From Ruminococcus bicirculans (ex Wegman et al. 2014) (GTDB lineage: Bacteria; Bacillota; Clostridia; Oscillospirales; Ruminococcaceae), in assembly GCF_000723465.1 (NCBI RefSeq), contig NZ_HF545617.1, forward strand, positions 186,001 through 250,000: DNA of 64,000 nucleotides, read 5' to 3'. Shown piece by piece: positions 7,794 to 15,121 of the stretch. Both the position numbers and the translations under genes were made by a program. Numbering within the stretch: position 1 is the first letter of the stretch; each line of letters starts with the position of its first letter. The notes under the pieces were generated by a model, which had not been told where the DNA came from, searched no databases, and saw nothing but the letters and a program-made list of their open reading frames with translations.

Positions 7794-9038
7794 ATGAGCG
7801 AAATAAGAGATGAAAGCTTGTGGGAAAGCGGTAAAAGAAAGATAGAATGGGTAAGACAGAATATGTCATTGCTCAGAAGCGTTGAGGAAGATTTCAAGAG
7901 AGATCAGCCTTTTAAGGGGCTGAAAGTTGCACTTTCTATCCACCTTGAAGCTAAGACCGCTTATCTTTGCAAAGTCCTTGCAGCAGGCGGTGCTGAAATG
8001 TACATCACAGGAAGCAATCCGCTGTCTACTCAGGACGATGTTGCGGCAGGTCTTGTGCATGACGGCTTGAACGTTTTTGCATGGCATGGCGCAACTGACG
8101 AGGAGTATCACAGACATATATCCGAGGTAGTTAAGGTAGGTCCAAACATTATTATAGATGACGGCGGCGACCTTGTAAACCTTATCCACAATGAATACCC
8201 TGAGCTGATACCGAACGTTATCGGTGGTTGTGAGGAAACTACTACGGGCATTATCCGTCTTATTGCAATGAACAAGGACGGTCAGCTCAAATTCCCTATG
8301 ATGCTTGTAAACAATGCAAAGTGCAAGTATCTTTTTGATAACAGATACGGCACAGGTCAGTCTGTATGGGACGGAATAAACAGAACAACTAACCTTATCG
8401 TTGCAGGCAAGAACGTTGTTGTTGCAGGCTACGGCTGGTGTGGCAAGGGCGTTGCAATGAGAGCAAAGGGCCTTGGTGCAAGCGTTATCGTCTGCGAAGT
8501 CGACCCAATAAAGGCTATGGAGGCTGTTATGGACGGCTTCAAGGTAATGAAAATGGTTGACGCCGCTAAGGTGGGCGACTTCTTTGTTACTGTAACAGGC
8601 TGTAAGGACGTTATTACTGAGAAAGCTTTCATGAACATGAAAGATGGTGCTATACTCTGTAACGCAGGTCACTTTGATTGCGAGGTAGACGTGGCTGGAC
8701 TTAAAAAGCTGTCTGTTGAAAGCAAGCTTGCAAGAAACAATATTGACGGTTATAAGCTTCCAAACGGTAATTGGTTGTATGTTATCGGCGAGGGCAGACT
8801 TGTAAACCTTGCCGCAGGCGACGGTCACCCTGCCGAGATAATGGATATGTCCTTTGCTATCCAAGCCCTTTCTGCGGCTTATCTTGTTAAAAACAAAGAC
8901 AAGCTTACAGACAAGATAGTTTATGTTCCTGATGAGATAGACAAGGAAGTTGCAAACAGAAAGCTTAAATTCTGGGAGCTTGAGATAGATAAGCTTACAC
9001 CTGAGCAGGAGAAATATCTTAACAGCTGGCAGGTATAA
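7794..9038 (+). CDS. ahcY: Adenosylhomocysteinase (S-adenosylhomocysteine hydrolase)
   Basis: This 414-residue enzyme splits S-adenosylhomocysteine to homocysteine and adenosine in the methyl cycle. Visible landmarks are CKVLAAGGAEMYITGSNPLSTQDDVAAGL, the substrate-binding segment NNAKCKYLFDNRYGTGQS, the NAD-binding GYGWCGKGVAMRAKGLGA, and NAGHFDCEV near residue 290. The length fits the shorter SAHH forms of archaea and many anaerobes, which lack the insertion seen in longer orthologues. AAAGGAATTG precedes the ATG. A strong terminator follows, so the gene is monocistronic. Confidence 0.95.
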   Translation: MSEIRDESLWESGKRKIEWVRQNMSLLRSVEEDFKRDQPFKGLKVALSIHLEAKTAYLCKVLAAGGAEMYITGSNPLSTQDDVAAGLVHDGLNVFAWHGATDEEYHRHISEVVKVGPNIIIDDGGDLVNLIHNEYPELIPNVIGGCEETTTGIIRLIAMNKDGQLKFPMMLVNNAKCKYLFDNRYGTGQSVWDGINRTTNLIVAGKNVVVAGYGWCGKGVAMRAKGLGASVIVCEVDPIKAMEAVMDGFKVMKMVDAAKVGDFFVTVTGCKDVITEKAFMNMKDGAILCNAGHFDCEVDVAGLKKLSVESKLARNNIDGYKLPNGNWLYVIGEGRLVNLAAGDGHPAEIMDMSFAIQALSAAYLVKNKDKLTDKIVYVPDEIDKEVANRKLKFWELEIDKLTPEQEKYLNSWQV

Positions 9039-9057
9039 AATATCATATTAGTACAAT

Positions 9058-9088
9058 AAAACGGACAGCTTGGGTTGTCCGTTTTTTG
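9058..9088 (+). terminator. Terminator of ahcY
   Basis: ACGGACA (9061-9067) pairs with TGTCCGT (9076-9082), with A residues before the stem and a six-T run after it. Confidence 0.85.
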
Positions 9089-9189
9089 TATCTTGAAATT
9101 GCCATAAATTTATTTTGTCTTCAAGGTTTTAAATCACTGATTTCTGTACATTTTAATATTAGGGCGATAAAAAACAGGGCGGTGAGAAT

Positions 9190-9636
9190 GTGTCGGCAAA
9201 GATGTATAAGATACTTACGCTTTTTTCAGTGGGTGCAATATGCTACGGCTTCATGGAAATACTTAACAGAGGATATTCTCATATCACAATGGGGGTGCTT
9301 GGGGGAACTTCAATGCTGGTTATCCATATCATGAATGGCGAGCGCAGGCGAGGAGTGAGCCTGCTGTCTGTGCTTGCAGTGTCGGCAGCATTTATCACTG
9401 CCATAGAATTTCTTGCAGGGGAGTATCTCAACCGCTATCTCGGCATGGGCATATGGAGCTATGAGGAAGTGCCGCTGAATTTTGACGGACAGATATGCCT
9501 GCCATTTGCTTTTCTGTGGTTTGGGTTATCCTATATTGGTGTGCTTGCGGATAATTTTTTACGCAGACATATTTTCAAGGAATACCCTGTCATTGTTAAA
9601 CGAGGGAAAGAAAAAATACCTGCGGCGGTTGGATAA
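9190..9636 (+). CDS. Small integral membrane protein, putative ABC_trans_CmpB family
   Basis: This 148-residue protein has about four membrane segments (roughly residues 5-22, 29-47, 57-75 and 100-122) and the sequence GYSHITMGVLGG followed by LNRYLGMGIWSYEEVPLNFDGQICLPF. That W-Y-PLN--GQICL signature is typical of the family annotated as putative ABC-transporter type IV (CmpB), of unknown function. GTG 9190 is chosen because AGGGCGG is about 7 bases upstream; ATG 9202 is the alternative. It stands alone between two terminators. Confidence 0.65.
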   Translation: MSAKMYKILTLFSVGAICYGFMEILNRGYSHITMGVLGGTSMLVIHIMNGERRRGVSLLSVLAVSAAFITAIEFLAGEYLNRYLGMGIWSYEEVPLNFDGQICLPFAFLWFGLSYIGVLADNFLRRHIFKEYPVIVKRGKEKIPAAVG

Positions 9637-9779
9637 GAGTACGATTATTTGTACTGCTCAGTATGTAAAAATATAATTAACTGGCGACCTCAGATCGCCC
9701 ATACGCAAAAATTGTAAATATAGGGGACGGCAACACGCTTACATTCGCCCGTCATTCACCAACGCATATAAAAACAAAC

Positions 9780-9815
9780 GGACTGTCTATCCAATGATAA
9801 ACAGTCCATATTTTT
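9780..9815. terminator. Bidirectional terminator
   Basis: GGACTGT (9780-9786) pairs with ACAGTCC (9801-9807); T-rich tracts follow on both strands. It lies between the plus-strand membrane protein and the minus-strand hydrolase ending at 9823. The remaining 140 bp upstream (9637-9779) contain only two GC-rich inverted repeats (GGCGA/TCGCC at about 9683-9699 and GACGG/CCGTC at about 9726-9753) and no gene. Confidence 0.7.
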
Positions 9816-9822
9816 GTACATA

Positions 9823-10791
9823 TCAATCTTTTGTGTACCACTTTTTCAGCACTTCTTCGCCAAGCTTGCCGTAAACTGTGAAGTCACGGTTTTTCTTGGC
9901 TTTCTCTATTGGCGGCAGGATAGCTTTCCAATCCCACCAGAAGTAACCGCAGAACCAGTCAAGATCCCAAGTTGCTTCCATGGCTGTGTCATAGAAATCT
10001 GCCTGTTCCTGCTCGTCAAGTGGCTTGTCGAGCCTGTCATGGAAATCCCAAGGGTACTGCGTGCAGCCCTCCTCGTTTCGCACACCTATCTCAGCGAACA
10101 TTATAGGCTTGTTGAAATGCTTGTGAGCCTTTTCAAGTGAGCCGACAACTTCGTTCCAGCGACTGAGCATATGTTTCTTGTCCCTGTTCACGCCGTCTGT
10201 AACAGGGTAGTAGCCTGAGATGCCAATGATATCCACGTCGCTGAGCCAATCGAAACGCTGTTCGTCGCCGTGATTGATGTTGTGCATAACGATACCGCTG
10301 TAGACCTCTCTCACCTGTGCAATAAGCTTTCTGCATCTGTCAGACTGCTTGTCCATTCCTGCCATTTCACAGCCTGTGCAGAGCATTTCACAACCGAGTT
10401 TTTCTGCAAGCTTTGCATGGTGAAGCATGAAAGCTGTGTATGATCTGAACCACTTGTCCCAATATTCAGGGTTCTCAGGCGGGAAGTCTATCCTTGCACG
10501 CCATGAATGGTCAAGGCAATCCACCATAGGCTTAAGGCAGACTTTAAGTCCCAGTGACTTTGCTTTTTTTATAGCGAAGGCAATGTCTTCGTCAGATTGT
10601 GTTCTCTCATAATCACTGAAAACCCTTGTGCTTGCAAAGCTCTCCTGCAATGCGTTTACAGGGATACATATCCAGTTCAAGCCGTTTGAAGCAAGCCTTT
10701 CCATTGACTTTTCTGCCGCTTCCGTCTGAAAATCACCTCTCTTGGAGAAAAATCCCCAAGTATATCCTTTGCAGAAAATATCTTTATTCAT
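9823..10791 (-). CDS. Glycoside hydrolase, GH113-like (beta-mannanase family)
   Basis: This 322-residue cytoplasmic protein (no signal peptide) folds as a predicted TIM barrel. The order of landmarks matches GH113: GYTWGFFSKRGDF at the N-terminus, LGLKVCLKPMVDC-D-SWRA (about residue 80-98), MLCTGCEMAG with the presumed acid/base Glu, IGISGYYPV, and PIMFAEIGVRNEEG with the presumed nucleophile Glu. GH113 enzymes cleave beta-1,4-mannan. Here the acid/base motif reads GCEM rather than the usual GTE, so specificity is uncertain. It begins 3 bp after rlmA, with GAGAGG 10 bases before its ATG, and shares rlmA's transcript. Confidence 0.72.
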   Translation of the reverse strand: MNKDIFCKGYTWGFFSKRGDFQTEAAEKSMERLASNGLNWICIPVNALQESFASTRVFSDYERTQSDEDIAFAIKKAKSLGLKVCLKPMVDCLDHSWRARIDFPPENPEYWDKWFRSYTAFMLHHAKLAEKLGCEMLCTGCEMAGMDKQSDRCRKLIAQVREVYSGIVMHNINHGDEQRFDWLSDVDIIGISGYYPVTDGVNRDKKHMLSRWNEVVGSLEKAHKHFNKPIMFAEIGVRNEEGCTQYPWDFHDRLDKPLDEQEQADFYDTAMEATWDLDWFCGYFWWDWKAILPPIEKAKKNRDFTVYGKLGEEVLKKWYTKD

Positions 10792-10794
10792 GTA

Positions 10795-11628
10795 TCAAAA
10801 ACCTCTCTTTTTCGTAAATGTCCTGATAGAAAAGCCACAGGTAAGTTCAAGCCTGTTCACCTTTTTAAGCTTTTCCACTGCCTCGGCAGATGTTTTGTAG
10901 TAATACGGAGTCATTGTAAAAAGATTTAAAATATCCTCCTGGCTTTCAAGCACCACAGGGTATTCAAAAATCATCTCCTCTGACTCGTCAAATTTATTAA
11001 GTCCGTATACATTGGGCTTGTTTTCGTAAGGCTTCTCATAAAGCACTTCTTTAAGCTCAAACAGATGCCTTGGGGACGGAGAAACTACCACAAGCTTTCC
11101 GCCGTCTTTCAGCACCCTTGCGTATTCGTCATTTGAAACAGGTGCAAATGTACATACGATAAGGTCTGCAAATTTGTCTATAAACGGAAGCTGAAATGAC
11201 GATGCCACTGCAAATTCGCAATTTGTGATATTCCCGCAATGTATCCTCGTCATGCAGTGGGCAACTGCCGCCTTTGATATGTCAATGCCGTAAAACTTCG
11301 CCTTTGGCAGTGCCTTGGCATAGTTCACAGTGTAAAAGCCCTCACCGCAGCCACTGTCGATAATATAAGGCTGTTTCACATTTTCAAGCAGACCGCCCAT
11401 TACCTCAGCTGTTTTCTTCGCAAGCGGCAGATAATAGTTACGGTCGAGGAAATCCGTTCTCGCATTTACCATTTCCGCATTATCCCCTGCGTTCTTAGGG
11501 TTTCTGCCCTTTGTGGTAAGCAGATTTACATATCCTTTTCTCGCAATATCAAAGCTGTGACCATTCTGACAGTGCCATACGTTGTCAAGCTTTCTGAGCC
11601 GTTTTTTGCATATCGGACAAACATACAT
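10795..11628 (-). CDS. rlmA: 23S rRNA (guanine-N1)-methyltransferase RlmA
   Basis: This 277-residue SAM-dependent methyltransferase modifies a guanosine in 23S rRNA hairpin 35. The N-terminal zinc site CPICKKRLR-x6-HCQNGHSFD (C-x2-C ... C-x3-H) and KGYVNLL are diagnostic for RlmA/RrmA. The SAM motif IIDSGCGEGFYT is at about residue 88-99. ATG 11628 is preferred to upstream in-frame starts because AGGGTGA lies 5 bases before it and homologues begin at this point. It is followed directly by the GH113-like gene. Confidence 0.88.
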   Translation of the reverse strand: MYVCPICKKRLRKLDNVWHCQNGHSFDIARKGYVNLLTTKGRNPKNAGDNAEMVNARTDFLDRNYYLPLAKKTAEVMGGLLENVKQPYIIDSGCGEGFYTVNYAKALPKAKFYGIDISKAAVAHCMTRIHCGNITNCEFAVASSFQLPFIDKFADLIVCTFAPVSNDEYARVLKDGGKLVVVSPSPRHLFELKEVLYEKPYENKPNVYGLNKFDESEEMIFEYPVVLESQEDILNLFTMTPYYYKTSAEAVEKLKKVNRLELTCGFSIRTFTKKRGF

Positions 11629-11644
11629 ATAAATCACCCTGAAC

Positions 11645-11673
11645 ATTATAGCATTTCCCTCTGCTTTTAGCAA
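11645..11673 (-). promoter_or_regulatory. Promoter of rlmA
   Basis: Minus-strand TTGCTA (11668-11673), 17-bp spacer, TATAAT (11645-11650). The -10 ends only 17 bases before the rlmA ATG, which would make the 5' leader about 10 nt long. Either the leader is unusually short or a further upstream promoter is used. Confidence 0.5.
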
Positions 11674-11699
11674 TGGATATTTTATTAATAAAAAAGTGC

Positions 11700-11728
11700 T
11701 TGACAATCGTCGGCTTATGCTTTATAAT
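11700..11728 (+). promoter_or_regulatory. Promoter of alaS
   Basis: TTGACA (11700-11705), 17-bp spacer, TATAAT (11723-11728), immediately upstream of the T-box leader. Confidence 0.88.
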
Positions 11729-11734
11729 ATCAAT

Positions 11735-11962
11735 ATATGCAAAATGCGGTGACGGAATTATCCGAAACAGTGTCGGTAAAGAGAAAAGGCGGTGGGTGAA
11801 AGCCTTTGCGGCAAGTTCGGTGGCTAACCTGAGCGGTGCTGAAAACAGCAACGTATGCTCTGCGTTAAAGGGCTTCGAGTGGTCGGGCGATGAGTTCGGC
11901 AATTTGGGTGGTAACACGGAACTGTCGGTTTCGTCCCATGTTTAGGGACGAGCCGTTTTTTT
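11735..11962 (+). promoter_or_regulatory. T-box riboswitch (alanine) controlling alaS
   Basis: The leader between the alaS promoter and gene has T-box structure. AGAGA at about 11779 opens a stem (AAAGGC with GCCTTT) typical of stem I. A T-box sequence, GGGTGGTAACACGGAA, is at about 11905-11920 and is followed by an intrinsic terminator (CGTCCC 11932-11937 with GGGACG 11945-11950, then GCCG and a T-run). Candidate specifier is GCT (11823-11825), an alanine codon, followed by AACCTGAGC as often seen after specifiers. Uncharged tRNA-Ala would favour the antiterminator and allow alaS transcription. An ORF crossing this region is not considered real. Confidence 0.9.
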
Positions 11963-11999
11963 ATTTTGCGAATAATTTCATTTGGAAGGATCTGAATTT

Positions 12000-14657
12000 A
12001 TGGAATGGACAGGACTTAACGAACTGCGTGAATCTTATCTAAAATTTTTTGAGAGCAAGGGCTGCTTAAGACACAAGAGCTACCCTCTAGTACCTCAGAA
12101 CGATAACAGCCTGCTGCTTATCGTTGCAGGTATGGCGCCTCTGAAGCCTTACTTCACAGGTCAGGAAACACCTCCTAGAACAAGAATGACAACTTGTCAG
12201 AAGTGTATCAGAACTGGCGATATTGAAAACGTTGGTAAGACGGCAAGACATGGCACATATTTTGAAATGCTTGGTAACTTCTCATTCGGTGATTACTTCA
12301 AGAAAGAAGCCATTGCATGGGCTTGGGAGTATGTTACACAGGTACTCAAACTGCCAAAGGACAGACTTTATATTTCTGTTTATGAGGACGATGACGAGGC
12401 TGAGAAGATATGGCATGAGGACGCCGGCGTTCCAATGGATCATATCGTAAGAATGGGCAAGGAAGACAACTTCTGGGAGGCAGGAACAGACGGCCCTTGC
12501 GGTCCATGTTCAGAGATCTATTTCGACAGAGGAGAGAAATATGGCTGTGGCAAGCCTGATTGTAAGGTCGGCTGCGACTGCGACAGATACATGGAGTTCT
12601 GGAACCTTGTGTTCACACAGTTTGAAAGACATGAGGACGGCACTTATACTCCGCTCAAGCAGAAAAATATCGACACAGGTATGGGTCTTGAAAGACTTGC
12701 TTCTATCATGCAGGACGTTGACTCTATCTTTGACGTTGATACAGTAAAGGCTATCAGAGATCATGTTTGTAAGATAGCAGGCTGTGAGTACGGCAAGGAG
12801 TACAAAAAGGACGTTTCTATCAGAGTTATCACAGACCATATCCGTTCTGTAACATTCATGGCATCAGACGGAATTTTGCCGTCAAACGAGGGCAGAGGAT
12901 ACGTTATGAGACGTTTGCTCAGAAGAGCCGTTCGTCACGGAAAGCTTCTCGGTATAAACGGACTTTTCCTCAAAGACCTTGTAAAAACTGTTGTTGACTG
13001 CAACAAGTGTGAGTATAACGAGCTTGAAGAAAAGTATGACTATATCGTAAAGGTGCTCACAACTGAGGAGCAGAACTTCAATGCCACTATCGACAGAGGT
13101 ATGAAGATACTTGACGATCTTATCGCACAGATGCAGAAAGACGGCAAGACGGAGCTTGACGGTGAGAGCTGCTTCAAGCTTTCCGACACATACGGTTTCC
13201 CTATCGATCTTACAAGAGAGATCCTTGAAGAAAAGGGCATGACCTGTGATGAGGAGGGCTTTGCTGAGTGCTATGCAAAGCAGAGAGAAACAGCCAAGAA
13301 CGCTCATGCTGCAACAAAGTATATGGGTGCTGATGAAACTGTTTTCCATAAGATAGACAAGGATTTCCACACTGAGTTTATCGGCTATGACAAGCTCGAG
13401 GGCGACAGCGAGATATCATTCATCACAACTGATGATGAGCTTATCGAAAACGCAAAGGCTGGCGATGAAGTATATATCGTATCTTCACAGACGCCATTCT
13501 ATGCAGAGAGCGGCGGACAGGTGGGCGATATCGGTACTATCGTTACAGAAAGCGGTAAGTGCAGAGTCGTTGACACACAGAAGGTCGTTGCAGGCAAGTT
13601 CGCTCATAAGGCAGTTGTTGAAGAGGGCGAGATAGCTGTAGGTCAGAAGGCTCACTTCACTGTTGACAGAAAGACACGTTATGCTGTTATGAGAAACCAT
13701 AGCTGCGCACATCTGCTTCAGGCTGCACTGAGAAAAGTTCTCGGTGAGCACGTTCATCAGGCAGGTCAGCTCGTTGACGCCCACAGACTTAGATTTGACT
13801 TCTCTCACTTCAACGCAATGACAGCAGAGGAGAAGCTCAAGGTCGAAGCACTTGTAAACAAGTATATCCTTGAAGCTCTTGATATAAAAATGGAAGAAAT
13901 GCCTATCGCAGAAGCTCAGAAGCTTGGCGCTATGGCTCTGTTCGGTGAGAAATACGGCGAAACTGTAAGGGTAGTAACAATGGGTGACTGTGACGAAACA
14001 GCTTCTATCGAGTTCTGTGGCGGTACACATCTTGACAATACTTCAAGAATAGGTCTGTTCAAGATAATCTCCGAAAGCTCTGTAGCATCAGGCGTAAGAC
14101 GTATCGAAGCCGTAACAGGCAGAGGCGTTCTGGAGCTTGTTGAGGAAAGAGCCGCAACTATCCAGCAGGCGGCTGAAAGCCTTAAGCTTGCAAATCCACT
14201 GGACATTGTAAAGAGATGCCACACTATCATGCAGGAAGTCAAGGACCTTGAAAAGGAAAGAGACGCTTTGCAGGCAGAGATAACAAATCTCAAAACAAAG
14301 TCGCTGTTCGATAACCCATATGAGGTCAACGGCGTTAAGGTAGTTACTGCAATGCTCACCAACACAAGACCTGATATGCTCAGAAAAATGGGCGACGAGC
14401 TTAAAGCAAGAGAAGCTGACGCAGTTGCAGTTGTTGCAGGCGTTGACGGTGAAAAGGCAAACCTTGTTGTAGTTTGCGGCAAGAATGCTGTGGCAAAGGG
14501 TGCACACGCAGGAAAGATAGCAGGCAAGGTAGCCGCACTCACAGGCGGTAAGGGCGGCGGACGTCCTGACTCTGCTATGGCTGGTATTGGTGACAGATTT
14601 AAGATAGACGAGGCACTTGACAAGGTAAACGAAATAGTTGGCGAATTTGTAAAATAA
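12000..14657 (+). CDS. alaS: Alanyl-tRNA synthetase
   Basis: This 885-residue class II synthetase charges tRNA-Ala. The catalytic core begins ELRESYLKFFESKGCLRHKSYPLVP and includes GRGYVMRRLLRRAVRHGKLLG. The editing domain has the zinc ligands H-x3-H (NHSCAHLLQ) and C-x3-H (FCGGTHLDNTS). The C-terminal DHHA1 domain has GGKGGGRPDSAMAGI. All AlaRS modules are present and the length is normal. ATG 12000 is used because GGAAGGA lies 10 bases upstream; an in-frame TTG at 11982 overlaps that site. Expression is set by the T-box in the leader. Confidence 0.97.
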   Translation: MEWTGLNELRESYLKFFESKGCLRHKSYPLVPQNDNSLLLIVAGMAPLKPYFTGQETPPRTRMTTCQKCIRTGDIENVGKTARHGTYFEMLGNFSFGDYFKKEAIAWAWEYVTQVLKLPKDRLYISVYEDDDEAEKIWHEDAGVPMDHIVRMGKEDNFWEAGTDGPCGPCSEIYFDRGEKYGCGKPDCKVGCDCDRYMEFWNLVFTQFERHEDGTYTPLKQKNIDTGMGLERLASIMQDVDSIFDVDTVKAIRDHVCKIAGCEYGKEYKKDVSIRVITDHIRSVTFMASDGILPSNEGRGYVMRRLLRRAVRHGKLLGINGLFLKDLVKTVVDCNKCEYNELEEKYDYIVKVLTTEEQNFNATIDRGMKILDDLIAQMQKDGKTELDGESCFKLSDTYGFPIDLTREILEEKGMTCDEEGFAECYAKQRETAKNAHAATKYMGADETVFHKIDKDFHTEFIGYDKLEGDSEISFITTDDELIENAKAGDEVYIVSSQTPFYAESGGQVGDIGTIVTESGKCRVVDTQKVVAGKFAHKAVVEEGEIAVGQKAHFTVDRKTRYAVMRNHSCAHLLQAALRKVLGEHVHQAGQLVDAHRLRFDFSHFNAMTAEEKLKVEALVNKYILEALDIKMEEMPIAEAQKLGAMALFGEKYGETVRVVTMGDCDETASIEFCGGTHLDNTSRIGLFKIISESSVASGVRRIEAVTGRGVLELVEERAATIQQAAESLKLANPLDIVKRCHTIMQEVKDLEKERDALQAEITNLKTKSLFDNPYEVNGVKVVTAMLTNTRPDMLRKMGDELKAREADAVAVVAGVDGEKANLVVVCGKNAVAKGAHAGKIAGKVAALTGGKGGGRPDSAMAGIGDRFKIDEALDKVNEIVGEFVK

Positions 14658-14666
14658 TATGGGCAA

Positions 14667-14703
14667 AGGCTGTGCAAAATGCTGTGCAGCCTACCCCTTT
14701 TTG
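14667..14703 (+). terminator. Hairpin after alaS, weak terminator
   Basis: AGGCTGTGCA (14667-14676) pairs with TGTGCAGCCT (14683-14692) including G-U pairs, followed by ACCCCTTTTT. The T-run is displaced, so some readthrough into hinT is likely. Confidence 0.5.
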
Positions 14704-14719
14704 AAAGGCGGAGAGATAA

Positions 14720-15061
14720 ATGGAAGATTGTCTTTTTTGTAAAATTATTTCCGGGGAAATACCTTCAAAGAAAATATACGAGGACGAGCTGACATACGTT
14801 TTTGAGGACATTGCTCCTACAGCTCCGATTCATTATCTTGTTATCCCTAAGCAGCATATTTCAAAGCTTGACGAAATAACCCCTGAGAACAGTGCAGTTA
14901 TCGCACATATCTATGAAGTTATCGCAAAGCTTGCCAAAGACCTCGACCTTAAGGACGGTTTCAGAGTTGTTTCCAACTGCGGCGAGCAGGCAGGACAGAG
15001 TGTTTTCCACATTCATTTTCATCTTCTTGCAGGCAGACCACTTGCTTGGCCAGCCGGTTAA
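14720..15061 (+). CDS. hinT: HIT family protein (purine nucleoside phosphoramidase, HinT-like)
   Basis: This 113-residue histidine-triad nucleotide hydrolase begins CLFCKIISGEIPSKKIYEDE, with the C-x2-C typical of bacterial HinT, and ends with the catalytic triad SVFHIHFHLLAGR (H-x-H-x-H). Such enzymes remove AMP from phosphoramidate and acyl-AMP by-products, for example those formed by aminoacyl-tRNA synthetases, which fits its place behind alaS. The zinc-binding histidine positions of longer homologues are partly missing, as is common. GAAAGGCGGAG precedes the ATG. Confidence 0.93.
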   Translation: MEDCLFCKIISGEIPSKKIYEDELTYVFEDIAPTAPIHYLVIPKQHISKLDEITPENSAVIAHIYEVIAKLAKDLDLKDGFRVVSNCGEQAGQSVFHIHFHLLAGRPLAWPAG

Positions 15062-15070
15062 AGAAATCAA

Positions 15071-15105
15071 ACGGGCGGGTAAATTTCTTATCCGCCCTTA
15101 GTTTT
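15071..15105 (+). terminator. Terminator of hinT
   Basis: A 10-bp stem, GGGCGGGTAA (15073-15082) with TTATCCGCCC (15088-15097), is followed by TTAGTTTT. It lies immediately before the comEC ribosome site, so the T-tract is short and termination may be partial. Confidence 0.65.
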
Positions 15106-15121
15106 AAGGGGGACGGCGGCA

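Noticed and set aside
9637-9822. Possible small RNA or gene in the gap after 9636
   Set aside because: Only two short GC-rich inverted repeats and a terminator were seen; there was no promoter or supported ORF.
11673-11945. 90-codon ORF upstream of alaS
   Set aside because: It coincides with the alaS promoter and T-box leader and has no ribosome site of its own.
13916-14677. 253-codon minus-strand ORF opposite alaS
   Set aside because: It is a shadow of the alaS frame with no matching family and no start signals.
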